A DNA stretch of 29,064 bases from Pancytospora philotis (lineage: Eukaryota > Microsporidia): NCBI GenBank assembly GCA_023647555.1, contig JALRLY010000225.1, positions 1 through 29,064 of the forward strand. Reading direction: 5' to 3'. A program made the position numbers and the translations under genes. This document shows positions 17,315-26,489 of this stretch, piece after piece; within the stretch, counting starts at the first letter, position 1, and each line of letters opens with the position of its first letter. Under the pieces are notes generated by a model. It was given only the letters and a program-made list of their open reading frames with translations, did no database searches and was not told where the DNA came from.

Positions 17315-17333
17315 CGAAAAAGCATCATAATAT

Positions 17334-18725
17334 ATGGAGCTGCTGCTAGTGATGCTCTTTGCGCTCTGCATTCGCGCCTCCAACCCGACCGCTTCGCGGC
17401 TGACGTTCCAGTTCCTGCAGATCGATCCCACCTCGGGTATCGACGGCGATGGAGACATCGTCCCGCCCCCGCCGGTCGATGTCAGCGGCGCAATCACAGT
17501 CACGCCGAACGATTCCAATGGCAGCGTGGCGGTGTCATTCAACACGGCGGCCGCGCCCGCCTTCGACCCGGCGCTGCAGCACGTGATCATGGTGCAGGGA
17601 GTCAACCCGGCCGTCTTCTCGCCCGATGTCTACACGTACGCGGTGTTTAACAACGATCCGTCCCAGGTGCCGTTCTACATCGGCCCCTCGGCGTACATGT
17701 ACAACGGATTCATCGTGGCCTTCACCAACAACACGGTATTCACCAGCCAGGTCTACACGTTCGTCTTCACGAGCATCGCGACGTCCCTGACCTACGAGGG
17801 CACCGACTCCAGCGGCTCGCTGCTGAAATACAACCTGGCGCTCACCGCGGTCATCCTGAAGGACCCGACGGTGCCCACGCAGACCCAGGCGAACACGAAC
17901 CTTGACATGGACGGCACGTACGAGTTTGTGGACTACAGCGATCCGTCCCTGGGCGTCCTGCCGGCGGCCGGATCGTCTGCCATTGTAGACCCGACAGACC
18001 CAATCGAATTCTTGAAGGCTATGAAGATCCGGATCACCACCAGCGCCGTTCCGCTCTTCGTTGACGACTGCACGCTTGCCGAGCTCAAGTGCATCCGCGA
18101 GCTCACCCAGCTGCAGGGCACGTACTGCCGGCGTGCCGACGAGGAGTGCCCGCGCGCCAGCGGATCGCGCAGCAGGTGCCGTGAGACCGTCGCCAGATCT
18201 ACGCTGTTTGCGTCTGCGAGTCTGAATCTGGCCGTGCGTCCCCGCCTCGTGCAGGAGTGCGAGCGCAAGCTGGGCAACGATTGCTGGCGGGCTATGCGGC
18301 CAGCCGACGTATTCTTCTGGCTCTGCGCGCATCTGCTTGAGCTCGGTACTACGGACGGCCAGCCATGCGGCACCTTCCAGGGCGGCTCGGGTGCAACTAA
18401 GCTGTGCGACATCTTCCAGGGTGTCGGGGGACACAGCGTGTGCGGCCTGCGCAGCTGGCACCTGAGGAGCATCTGCCCGCTGACTGCCGGCGACCAGAAG
18501 CTGGTCGATTCGCTCTGCGGCGAGGGAGCCGCGGAGGGAGAGGCCGTGGACGAGGAGTGCGACGTTGTAGAGAGCAAGGAGTCCGAGGAGTCTGAAGAGA
18601 AGGCTGCGCACAAGAAAAAGCAGTCCAAACAGCTTTCTCGTGCTGGCAGGACGGTTCTCATCGTCATGGTGGCGGTCTGCGGCTCTGCTGTTGCCGTTTA
18701 CATCGGCTACTCTCTGCTCCTCTGA
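17334..18725 (+). CDS. Anchored Cys-rich surface protein 3
   Basis: The 463-residue protein has a signal peptide (MELLLVMLFALCIRAS). A beta-rich N-terminal region (about 25-235) is rich in T, S, V and F. A Cys-rich helical region spans about 244-392 (DDCTLAELKCIREL, ECERKLGNDCW, WLCAHLLELG). An acidic linker (EECDVVESKESEESEE) is followed by HKKKQSK and a final hydrophobic segment at 441-463 ending at the C-terminus. This matches proteins 1 and 2 in order and proportions. The lack of any residue after the hydrophobic segment, with the basic cluster on its N-terminal side, suits a GPI signal or an unusual anchor. Function unknown; a surface location is inferred. Confidence 0.83.
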   Translation: MELLLVMLFALCIRASNPTASRLTFQFLQIDPTSGIDGDGDIVPPPPVDVSGAITVTPNDSNGSVAVSFNTAAAPAFDPALQHVIMVQGVNPAVFSPDVYTYAVFNNDPSQVPFYIGPSAYMYNGFIVAFTNNTVFTSQVYTFVFTSIATSLTYEGTDSSGSLLKYNLALTAVILKDPTVPTQTQANTNLDMDGTYEFVDYSDPSLGVLPAAGSSAIVDPTDPIEFLKAMKIRITTSAVPLFVDDCTLAELKCIRELTQLQGTYCRRADEECPRASGSRSRCRETVARSTLFASASLNLAVRPRLVQECERKLGNDCWRAMRPADVFFWLCAHLLELGTTDGQPCGTFQGGSGATKLCDIFQGVGGHSVCGLRSWHLRSICPLTAGDQKLVDSLCGEGAAEGEAVDEECDVVESKESEESEEKAAHKKKQSKQLSRAGRTVLIVMVAVCGSAVAVYIGYSLLL

Positions 18726-19040
18726 GAGAGGTGTGGAGTTTGCTGGTAATGCCCAGTCCGCATCTGTAATTAAATCTATTGTAGTAACTAACGTGCAGTG
18801 TTGGGATACAAAAAAGTTTATTGGAAGCAGCTCTGAACAAGTTCGAATAGATTAACCACACAGATCACACGGGCAGCGCCAGCCTGCTGGACCAAAAAGA
18901 GGAGCTTGACTGCTCCTAAAAACGTCGCAGCGGCTGGCACAAACGCTGCATCGGAATATGCACTGATTGCTTGGCTCATACCGCGTACAATTATCATAGT
19001 TGGACCAAACAGCAAGGCTCTATTTACAAGTTACAGCACG
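18726..19040. other. Convergent intergenic region, 315 bp
   Basis: Both neighbours end here. A hydrophobic 53-codon minus-strand frame (18818-18979, MSQAISAYSDAAFVP) is the only coding candidate. It lacks the AAATTT or TATA signal of real genes here, so it is not called. Confidence 0.4.
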
Positions 19041-19826
19041 CTACGGCAGCAGGTTCCACTCATCGTCTACGACACCGAGCGCCGCCCAGAATTCCTTGTG
19101 CGCAGGCGCGTTGCTGATGAGCCCGTCCAGCTGGGAGAGCGTGACCGTGAGCTCCCGCGCGCCGATCGCAACCACAGCAAAGCTCAGCTCCGGGACCAGC
19201 GTGCCTCGAATGTCCGGCGATACGTCGAGCGTCTCGGCAACGGCGGCCAGCCGCAGCGCATCGGCACTGATTCTGCCCGCCTCCGCGCTCGACCAGTAGG
19301 CCAGCGATATGCAGGACTCGAAGCGCAGCAGATCCTCGGCCATAATCAGGAACGTGTTGTAGGACTCCTCGAAGTGCTCTTTGATGAACTGCAGGCAGTC
19401 CAGCGGGGCCTCCCCGATGATGCTGCTCCGCGCGTAGTAGGCGCGGTACGCCTCCACAAAGCCGGGGATCAGCTGTTTGATGAAACTGAACACATTGTTG
19501 ATCTTAAAGCCCGGGATCCAGTAGTAGAGGCTCGAGCGTACGGTGGAGTTCTTGAGGAAGAGCAGCGCGGCCTCGAACAGATCGCGGCGCCCGAGCAGCT
19601 CCTCGCGAATCGCGTCGAGACGCTTGAGCACGTACTTGTCGCCCAGGTTGAAGGACTCGTCGACGTAGTTGAGGATGTTGACCGTCGAGAGGTTGTGGAT
19701 TTTGAGGCGCGTCGAGAGCTTGGGCTGGTCCGCGAGCAGCTCCGGGATGTAGGACTTCTTGTCCGGGGCGGCGTCTGCGCCCTCCTCCATGAGCAGCTTG
19801 CGGTCGGCCTCGATCTGCTCTGTCAT
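19041..19826 (-). CDS. Conserved-looking 261-residue helical protein, unknown
   Basis: I do not recognise this protein. It is GC-rich like the housekeeping genes, has no signal peptide or clear membrane segment, and appears almost entirely helical. A charged N-terminus leads to LSTRLKIHNLSTVNILNYVDE, then LKRLDAIREELLGRRDLFEAA and YYWIPGFKINNVFSFIKQLIPGF. The last block is the most distinctive and could be tested for homology. The start at 19826 is chosen because CCC (19829-19831) and an AATTTTTT element (19840-19847) sit directly before it. Composition and promoter class suggest an intracellular core function, possibly a complex subunit, but nothing more specific can be supported. Confidence 0.7.
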   Translation of the reverse strand: MTEQIEADRKLLMEEGADAAPDKKSYIPELLADQPKLSTRLKIHNLSTVNILNYVDESFNLGDKYVLKRLDAIREELLGRRDLFEAALLFLKNSTVRSSLYYWIPGFKINNVFSFIKQLIPGFVEAYRAYYARSSIIGEAPLDCLQFIKEHFEESYNTFLIMAEDLLRFESCISLAYWSSAEAGRISADALRLAAVAETLDVSPDIRGTLVPELSFAVVAIGARELTVTLSQLDGLISNAPAHKEFWAALGVVDDEWNLLP

Positions 19827-19839
19827 AAGGGATGGTATG

Positions 19840-19847
19840 AAAAAATT
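19840..19847 (-). promoter_or_regulatory. AATTTTTT start signal of the 261-residue gene
   Basis: An AAATTT-like element lies 13 nt upstream of the ATG at 19826, and CCC lies 2 nt upstream. Confidence 0.5.
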
Positions 19848-20101
19848 CACCTTTGCTGGGCGCCGCAAGATGGCGTTACTCTGTGTATTGTTTGTAAATG
19901 TCCGGTAGATCGCTAGCGAGGGGAGTTGTAGTATAGCCGAAGGGCATTATGAGTCCCAGTGTATAGGATACCTGGGGCATCGTGTATAATACGCTGGCGC
20001 AATGGTAAGAGATAATACATCGCATAACAACTCACTTAGCCCTATAACACACACAGCCACTATTTACATGCTACTTCCCATGCACATATCCCAATCAGTA
20101 G

Positions 20102-20108
20102 AAAAATT
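20102..20108 (+). promoter_or_regulatory. AAAAATT start signal of the MscS-like gene
   Basis: AAAAATT lies 20 nt upstream of the ATG at 20129. CCCC at 20124-20127 ends 1 nt before the ATG. Confidence 0.55.
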
Positions 20109-20128
20109 GGCCGGGGATCGGCGCCCCG

Positions 20129-22042
20129 ATGAGCAACAAGTTCAAGCACTACCGCGGCCAGTCGGAGGACGAGGACAGCCACAACTACATCGACGACGAG
20201 AGCGAGGCGATGTCGCTCGAGGAGATGTCGGAGCCGTACGAGTACAGCTACCGCGACGCGCTGGTCGACTTTCTGTATTCGAAGCGCGTGCTCTTCACTG
20301 TGATCGCGCTCCTGCTGTGCTTGACCGCTGTGCTGCTATGGAAAGTCAACATCGACGCCGTCTCGGAGCTCGGCGGCACGAAGCGCGTGCTGCTCGGCAA
20401 GCTGCTGCTGGTGCTCGGCGCGGGCGTCGGCGCGACGGTGCTGCTGGACTACCTCCTCGAAAAATTCAGTCTGCGGCAGCTGAAGCGCGGACGCCGGAAC
20501 GCCTCGCTGTGGTTCTACATCAACGAGCTCTCGCTGTACCTCTCCTTCGGCGTCGCCATCACGGCGCTGCACGCGTACATGAGCATCTACCTCTTCAACT
20601 TCTACATCGAGACGCCGTACGCGCTCAAGTTCTACGTGTACGATCTGCTGCGGATCGGGCTGCTCACCACGCTCGTGCTCGCGTTCCAGCGCGTGATCGT
20701 GCAGAACATCTCGATGGGCTTCAACTACAACTTCTACATCAGCCGCATCAAGAAGTGCATCCTGTTCGACTTCTTCGTGAGTCTGATCAACCATCTGAAC
20801 GGGCCCGACTCGGACGGCGCCGAGCAGGAGGCCGCGCCCGACGACGACGGGCCCGCGGTGCTCGTCGGGCCGCACGGGAACAGCCGCGCGTTCAACACGT
20901 TCATCTTCCAGAAGAAGTTCCGGACGCGCGATGCGGAGAGCCTCGGGCTCGATGCGCGGCGCGTCCTGCTCAAGGCGTTCCAGGAGATGGTCAAGAACAC
21001 GGTGAGCTACGCGGGCAGCCTTCCGACCATCCTCGGCAAGATCCGCGCGCTGTCGGTCGCGCGCGCCAACAAGCTCGTGCGCAAGCTGATCAGGACGGAC
21101 AAGGTCGAGAAGATCGGCGACATGCGCAAGTACTTCGCGGACCAGGAGGTGTTCGAGTACATCCTCGAGCAGCTCGGCCTCAGCAGGGACGAGAAGGTGG
21201 AGCGCTCGAACATCGCGCGCATCATCGAGAAGGCCTACAAGGAGCGCTACATCATCTACAAGAGCATCGAGCAGATCAACGCGGCGATCGACAAGGTCGC
21301 GCTCTTTGTCAAGGCGTGCACGCTCGTCGTGGCGTGCATCGCCGTGTACCTCTCCGCGCTGGAGAACAAGTCGTCCGTCACGGGCGTCGTATCCACGATT
21401 TTCGGCGCGCAGTTCGTCAACCGCATCATCTCGGACAACGTCGTGCGCTCGCTGCTCTTCCTCTTCGTCATCCACCCCTTCGACATCGGCGATCGCGTGC
21501 TCATCACGCTGAACGCGGTGGAGGAGAACTTCGTGGTCGCCGAGCTGAACGTGTTCTCGACGCTCTTCTACCGCTGGGATGGCACCTCCGTCTTCATCCC
21601 CAACCACATCCTCGCCAACCAGCCGATCACGAACATCCGGCGCAGCGGGCCCACGATGGAGACGCACTCCATCCAGATCGACTCGGCCACGGACCCCTCC
21701 AAGCTGTACGTGCTCAAGCAGATGCTGCTCGAGTTCGTGCGCGCGAACAGCGAGATCTACACCGACTACGTGCTCGTGAACTACGAGAAGATCGAGAACA
21801 GCAGCAAGCTCTTCGTCAAGGTGCTCATCCAGTACCAGAGCAACCTACAGAACTACGAGTCGTACCTCAAGAAGCGCAGCTATTTCATCATCGAGCTCAA
21901 CCGCGCGCTGCGCAGCCTGGACATCACCTACACGCTGCCGGCGCAGCGCGTGAAGCTCTCGCGCGCGGCCGACGAGCCGGTCGAAAAATCCGCGTTGCTC
22001 AAGAAGAGCGAGCATCCCCGCGCCGGGCCGGAGGTTATTTAG
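20129..22042 (+). CDS. MscS-family mechanosensitive ion channel
   Basis: The 637-residue protein matches eukaryotic-type MscS channels, which open under membrane tension and release osmolytes. An acidic N-terminal tail (1-50) is followed by four predicted membrane segments (about 54-73, 87-108, 131-158 and 172-191). A long soluble insert (about 200-390) contains an acidic loop (DDDGPAV) and a helical region. A fifth segment spans about 390-411, and the pore-lining helix about 416-447 leads into HPFDIGDRV at 449-457, the family hallmark. The beta domain has VVAELNVFSTLF and VFIPNHILANQPI. MscS genes are known in microsporidia. Whether this one sits in the plasma membrane or an internal membrane cannot be told. 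Confidence 0.93.
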   Translation: MSNKFKHYRGQSEDEDSHNYIDDESEAMSLEEMSEPYEYSYRDALVDFLYSKRVLFTVIALLLCLTAVLLWKVNIDAVSELGGTKRVLLGKLLLVLGAGVGATVLLDYLLEKFSLRQLKRGRRNASLWFYINELSLYLSFGVAITALHAYMSIYLFNFYIETPYALKFYVYDLLRIGLLTTLVLAFQRVIVQNISMGFNYNFYISRIKKCILFDFFVSLINHLNGPDSDGAEQEAAPDDDGPAVLVGPHGNSRAFNTFIFQKKFRTRDAESLGLDARRVLLKAFQEMVKNTVSYAGSLPTILGKIRALSVARANKLVRKLIRTDKVEKIGDMRKYFADQEVFEYILEQLGLSRDEKVERSNIARIIEKAYKERYIIYKSIEQINAAIDKVALFVKACTLVVACIAVYLSALENKSSVTGVVSTIFGAQFVNRIISDNVVRSLLFLFVIHPFDIGDRVLITLNAVEENFVVAELNVFSTLFYRWDGTSVFIPNHILANQPITNIRRSGPTMETHSIQIDSATDPSKLYVLKQMLLEFVRANSEIYTDYVLVNYEKIENSSKLFVKVLIQYQSNLQNYESYLKKRSYFIIELNRALRSLDITYTLPAQRVKLSRAADEPVEKSALLKKSEHPRAGPEVI

Positions 22043-22477
22043 AAAGCTGCGTCTATTGATTAAAATGGTACGCGCTGAGCTTATTTTAAAACTTTTGTTT
22101 CTTTGGGGCGGGTGCCTGGAGGCTTGGCTGGTTACTCTTCAAAATGGTGGTACCATTAGCCTCTCCGCTTTAAGCGTGCTGGTTCAATTATCGCAAGTTT
22201 GTCAGAGTGAGATGGACTTACACTGAACACTTGAATGCACAACCCGCCTTATGGCTGATGCCTGCTGGCTCATTTTATTTTACTTCAGCATAGCCTGGGG
22301 CCTTCCTAACAGCTGCGCTGCCCAAAGCAACGAAAACAATACCAAAATCAGGGCGCGAATCAGATTTAATATCACGGACAAACCGAGTGCATCATGCGAA
22401 CATAATTAAAGTGCCTCAAAGAGAGGGCTGAATGAAAAGGCCCAAGCAAAGGCAAAATTGATAAATGTTAACCCATT
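22043..22477. other. Convergent intergenic region, 435 bp
   Basis: A 53-codon hydrophobic plus-strand frame (22065-22226, MVRAELILKLLFLWGG) follows the MscS gene but has no start signal. From about 22286 the sequence is homologous to the 3' flanks of other array units: GGGGCCTTCCTAACAGCTG here against AGGGCCTTCTAACAGCTG near 26321, and AACATAATTAAAGTGCC near 22399 against AACATAATTAAAGCGCC near 24392. Confidence 0.5.
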
Positions 22478-23743
22478 TTATTCCTCCATCTTCTTTTGCT
22501 CCCCAGTGGACTCAGCTTTATCAGTCCTCGTCTCTTGTACAATAGCCTCACAGATTCGGGTAGACACTCTTTTGGCAACATTTTCGATTTCGCCGGGAAT
22601 AATCTTACTGATCAGACGAGATGTGGGCACTATAGTATGATCGGGATATGTTGCATTGTGCGTGTTAATAGCGAAAATAACATCATTGAATGCGTTATCC
22701 ATCTCCTCAAAAAGCTCTGGCTCAACCTCAAGATTGTTGGACCGGAAGTTAGCAACATCATTGACATGCCTCTCCAGGGCTTTTAACTCAGTAGTAACCT
22801 GGATTAGCGCCTCGCGCCAAAACGATCCCCACCCTTCATAGTCTAACTCTGGATACACATAGTGTAGATGCTCATATGGGTCCTCTGGACTATCTCTTCC
22901 TCTACAGCGCGTTGCAAACCAAACAATTTCCCTCGATATTTCTTCTGGGAATGAATATATGTATGCAAGCGCCTCTTTGCAGCATTCCTTAAAGTTATCC
23001 ATAAACTGATCATTAATTATTCTAGATGCCGTGTTTGAGCTTGGGCCTAATATACCATTATATTTGCGGTGGGGGAAGCTTCTTCTAGACGCCATACCCG
23101 AAGGATTGTCTAATGTCATCCTAGATCTGTTCAGATCATCTATCTTGGCGCCATCTAAGCTATCGAGTTCTTCGCCCTGGAGACCTTTAACAAATTTTGA
23201 AAACGCGTAAGAGTTTGCGTTAACTGTGATTGCATTTATAACATCCCGAAATCTATAATATGCGTAGTCGCATGCGCTCAACAGACACCTAGCATATGAA
23301 TAGCTTTTACGCAGTCGTTCTGAAGATGAAAATAGTTGCTCCAGCTCTGCAGCATGCTCATTGATAAAGGTAGCTGAGTCTACTGCATTCGCTACACTGC
23401 GTTTACGCAAACTATCTCTTTCGTAGGCTTGTTCTACATAGATTTTGAGTATTTCTTCGAAAAGCAGTTCCTTCCATTCTTTATAATAGCCCAATACGGT
23501 AGTATTGCCAGCCTCCTCCACCTCTAGCGGGTTTTCGCCATAGATCGGTTTTGCAAGTCGATGAATTTTATAAGTGAAGCGCTCGCATTCATGCGGCTTG
23601 TACTCCTTCCCGTTATCGTCAGCAGACAGCACGCCCTCACCGATCAATTCGTCGCAATCATCTTTTGTTAGCAAACCGGCCCTGTGCCACATGTACGCCG
23701 CGAGGCATTGGGCAATGACTGTGAACTTGGCCGCGCAGCGCAT
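22478..23743 (-). CDS. Array-family protein, copy A
   Basis: The 421-residue protein belongs to a family I do not recognise. The N-terminus (MRCAAKFTVIAQCLAAYMW) is hydrophobic and could be a signal peptide, followed by the conserved AGLLTKDDC. Then come YYKEWKE (about 91), a helical region with RKSYSYA, LDSLDGAKIDDLNRSR, and the most conserved block, YPELDYEGWGSFW, followed by an amphipathic helix (VTTELKALERHVNDV). The C-terminus is acidic (KKMEE). GAATAAA overlaps the stop (22477-22482). CCCC and GAAAAAT lie upstream. It resembles copy C in the first 200 residues. Exported-protein status is inference. Confidence 0.85.
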   Translation of the reverse strand: MRCAAKFTVIAQCLAAYMWHRAGLLTKDDCDELIGEGVLSADDNGKEYKPHECERFTYKIHRLAKPIYGENPLEVEEAGNTTVLGYYKEWKELLFEEILKIYVEQAYERDSLRKRSVANAVDSATFINEHAAELEQLFSSSERLRKSYSYARCLLSACDYAYYRFRDVINAITVNANSYAFSKFVKGLQGEELDSLDGAKIDDLNRSRMTLDNPSGMASRRSFPHRKYNGILGPSSNTASRIINDQFMDNFKECCKEALAYIYSFPEEISREIVWFATRCRGRDSPEDPYEHLHYVYPELDYEGWGSFWREALIQVTTELKALERHVNDVANFRSNNLEVEPELFEEMDNAFNDVIFAINTHNATYPDHTIVPTSRLISKIIPGEIENVAKRVSTRICEAIVQETRTDKAESTGEQKKMEE

Positions 23744-23750
23744 GGGGTAG

Positions 23751-23756
23751 ATTTTT
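23751..23756 (-). promoter_or_regulatory. AAAAAT start signal of copy A
   Basis: AAAAAT lies 7 nt upstream of the ATG at 23743, with CCCC at 23744-23747 between them (minus strand). Confidence 0.5.
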
Positions 23757-23807
23757 CGTTATGTCATTATTTGAAGTTGGCACTAAAGGGGTAGTGTTGA
23801 CTGCTTA

Positions 23808-23815
23808 GATTGGTC
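23808..23815 (-). promoter_or_regulatory. CCAAT-like box of copy A
   Basis: GACCAATC (minus strand) lies 64 nt upstream of the ATG. The same box is at the matching position of copy B, and a degenerate form is at copy C. Its position fits a CCAAT box, but no factor is shown. Confidence 0.45.
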
Positions 23816-24468
23816 AGATGGTGCACACGACCCAATAGATTCTCGGTAGACGACCACTCCTTTAAGTTCAACGCTTGCACTCCTGTAAGGCCGCCGGACG
23901 GTTCTGCGAATGGTTGTGCACCGTTGATCGGATGAAGCGTATAGTCGCGAGCACAGCGGGTTACGCTAGTGGCTAAGTATCCTATGCTCGTATCCGCTGG
24001 CGCCATATCCCACATAGATAATAGCTCGATGGCTGAAGTGCAGAACTACTAGCAGTTATGCGGATAGGCCAGTTATTGTCAGCATTTTGATTGGTCGCTT
24101 ATGGTTAATGAACCAGTCACAACAGCCGCCATTTAAGACACGCCTGCAAAAGGACCATTTCCATGAATAGCTTTATTAGTTAAAATCGTGCTAACATCTG
24201 TAAGGCTGTCGGACCCATACTCAACTAGTTAAACGGTAGTACCCCATCACACGGCTGAAGATTGCTAACCCGTTCCCTTTTATTCGAGCGCACCCTGGAG
24301 CTCTTCAATTGCCAAACTATCCACAGCATTGAAAACCAACACTGCAAAAATCGGGCTCGCATTAGAACTTGCAAGCAGCCTGCTCCACGCAAACATAATT
24401 AAAGCGCCGCAAAAGAAGCACGAGGCAGAATAATATAGATAAAATAAGCCAGATAATGTTAAATCAGT

Positions 24469-25740
24469 TTATTCCTCCATTTCTACGGCAGGCGTTTCCG
24501 GTTCGCCGGGCAGTGCAGCTTCATTGCTGTTCGCGTTTTCAGAGATATTTCCATGAATTTGGTTAATCGTTCGTTCGACAACAACCTCAATTTCATTCGC
24601 AACTATGTGATTGATCAAACTGGGAACACGCATAACATTATCAGGATAATTGATCGTAGTGTGACCTGACATAGTATTGTCAAATTTATCGATCAATGAT
24701 TGTATAAACTCTTGGGGGTTGGACATGCAAATAGATACTTCCTCGACATGCTTCTGTAAGGCCTCCAGTTCACTAGTGACTTGATTCTGGATCGCCCGCC
24801 AGCATTTTCCCCAGCCTTCATAATCTAACTCCGGGTATACGAGGTGTATATATGCAAAGGGGTCCTCAACTTCATCAAATTGGCCCTTAGCGAATATATC
24901 AAATGTTCTATGTAAAATTGTATCTTTAGATATTCTTCCTGGGATTTTAGAAGCATGTGCAAGCGCATCAGTGCAATAACTCTTGAAGACAGTAATAAAA
25001 TTATTATCAATCGCCCTGGGAGTTTCAGCTGTCCCTAACACGCTTTCGTCTATGCGCCCAGCAAATTGTACCATAAGGCCCTTCTCTCGACTATCAGCTT
25101 CTAATTTGCTCCTGAGAGAGTTCAGCTTATCAATTGTAGCCGGATCAAAACGCTCGAGGTCCTTATATGGTAAATTTTTGACAATGTTTGAAATCTTGCT
25201 TGATATACAGCCAATCGCCACCATAACACCGTCAAACTCACCATATTTACAGGCATAAGCAAGCATCAAATTCTTGACATATTCATAACTTTTACGTAGC
25301 AGTACTGAAGACGGTGTTGCTTGTATCGAAAATGCACGCAGTTCATTGGCCAAAGAAGGTATATCTATTGGGTTACCCCCAGCGCGTTTTTTAAAGCGAT
25401 CATACCTATAGCTCTCCTTAACATACCTCTTAAGTAAAACAGTGCAGAAATTGCTGAGCTGATCCCTCCATTCTCTATAGTAACCAAGAGCTGTATTATC
25501 GCATACACCTGCCAAGTCTTCGCTCAGAGGCTCATCGCCACGGATCGGTTTTGAGATACGCTGCATCTCATACTTGAAGTCCTTGAATGTACTTGGCGTG
25601 TATTGCACGCTGCTATCATTGGCATGCGGATGGAAGTGTGTCACTAGTGCATAATCATCGCTAGTTAATAAACCAGCCCGATGCAGCATGGGCGCCGCTA
25701 GACAATGTGCAATACATGTGAGCTTGGACACGCTGCGCAT
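24469..25740 (-). CDS. Array-family protein, copy B
   Basis: The 423-residue member has N-terminus MRSVSKLTCIAHCLAAPML then AGLLTSDDY. YYREWRD, LRKSYEYVKN, DLERFDPATIDKLNSLR and YPELDYEGWGKCW follow. The last 130 residues are nearly the same as in copy C (VTSELEALQKHVEEVS, IVANEIEVVVERTINQ, NSNEAAL.GEP), while the N-terminal 250 residues are much more different, suggesting gene conversion of the 3' end. The start is defined by CCCC and AAATTT upstream. GAATAAA overlaps the stop (24468-24473). Function unknown. Confidence 0.85.
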   Translation of the reverse strand: MRSVSKLTCIAHCLAAPMLHRAGLLTSDDYALVTHFHPHANDSSVQYTPSTFKDFKYEMQRISKPIRGDEPLSEDLAGVCDNTALGYYREWRDQLSNFCTVLLKRYVKESYRYDRFKKRAGGNPIDIPSLANELRAFSIQATPSSVLLRKSYEYVKNLMLAYACKYGEFDGVMVAIGCISSKISNIVKNLPYKDLERFDPATIDKLNSLRSKLEADSREKGLMVQFAGRIDESVLGTAETPRAIDNNFITVFKSYCTDALAHASKIPGRISKDTILHRTFDIFAKGQFDEVEDPFAYIHLVYPELDYEGWGKCWRAIQNQVTSELEALQKHVEEVSICMSNPQEFIQSLIDKFDNTMSGHTTINYPDNVMRVPSLINHIVANEIEVVVERTINQIHGNISENANSNEAALPGEPETPAVEMEE

Positions 25741-25749
25741 GGGGTAACG

Positions 25750-25755
25750 AAATTT
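25750..25755 (-). promoter_or_regulatory. AAATTT start signal of copy B
   Basis: AAATTT lies 9 nt upstream of the ATG at 25740, with CCCC at 25741-25744. Confidence 0.6.
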
Positions 25756-25802
25756 CGAATTTTTATAGCTAGCGTGAAAAAAATAAGGGGGCTATTCGCT
25801 TG

Positions 25803-25810
25803 GATTGGTC
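25803..25810 (-). promoter_or_regulatory. CCAAT-like box of copy B
   Basis: GACCAATC (minus strand) lies 62 nt upstream of the ATG, with CCCCCTTATT between the box and AAATTT, as in copy C. Confidence 0.45.
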
Positions 25811-26489
25811 AATGAGAGGTAGCAAAGGGGGACATCCGCTTAGAGTGGTCGTATGATACACATGAACCAACGAATATTTGTCGAGATTTCACTCCTTTTT
25901 ATTCTTACGCATGCGGGTTCGCCGTGGCACCGTACAATATTACAGCCATTCGCGTACGCCGCTCAGATAAAGCGCAGAGTAATCAAAATCGGAAGCCGGC
26001 TGGCGTGTAGGCAACTGGTGTGCTTATCTGCTAGCTCGATATACACCATATATAGATATTGATTGTCAAATAAGAAACTACAAATAGAAGAGAGACAAAT
26101 CAGCTATTATCGAGTTATTGATTGGATATCCCTTAATGTGAACCAGTACACCATTGGCCATTTGAAATACCCCTCATGTGGGAAATTCACTATGAGTAAC
26201 GCTATTGGCGCGAGCTTCGCTGACACTGAAAAGGGGACAGACTCATACGCAATAATCGCATGCATCGCCCATTACACGACGAGGACTGCAGACCTGTTTC
26301 TTCGCTTCAGCGATACCTTAGGGCCTTCTAACAGCTGAATCACCCATAACAGTAATAATACCACCCAAAGAATTGAGCTCGAAATAGAATCGGTAAAGAG
26401 CCTGCACCATGTGTGCAAAATGCAAATGCTATGAGAGGAACGCTGGATTAAATAGCTCAAGTGATGGTAAAACTAGGAACATCAACCAT

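Larger units (their letters stand above)
16993..17333. other. Divergent promoter region between RtcB and Cys-rich gene 3
   Basis: These 341 bp of AT-rich DNA carry the AAATTT signal of RtcB at the left and a TATA box at the right. No gene is visible. Confidence 0.6.
19827..20128. other. Divergent promoter region, 302 bp
   Basis: It contains the start signals of the 261-residue gene and the MscS-like gene at its two ends. No gene is visible between them. Confidence 0.55.
23744..24468. other. Array spacer A-B
   Basis: This spacer shares pieces with the other two. A minus-strand GACCAATC box is at 23808-23815. CGGATGAAGCGTATA near 23930 matches CGGATGCAGCGTATA near 27900. Another GATTGGTC is at 24089-24096, and the AACATAATTAAAGCGCC 3' flank lies near 24392. 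The minus-strand frame at 23767-24015 has no start signal and is not called. Confidence 0.6.
25741..26489. other. Array spacer B-C
   Basis: The spacer carries the copy B promoter. A segment near 26114-26190 (ATTGATTGGATATC) resembles 28053-28125 in the next spacer (ATTGATTGGACATC), and CAGCCATTCGC near 25943 resembles the same word near 27879. The 3' flank AGGGCCTTCTAACAGCTG near 26321 matches 22301. Short frames at 25853-26062 and 26063-26338 lack start signals. Confidence 0.55.

Noticed and set aside
20002..22059. 685-codon plus-strand frame and 443-codon minus-strand frame over the MscS gene
   Set aside because: Both overlap a protein with full family motifs and have Arg-, Ala- or Glu-biased products typical of wrong-frame translation.
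22150..22200. GGTTCAATTAT, similar to a tRNA T-loop
   Set aside because: The T-stem does not pair and no A-box or acceptor stem fits.
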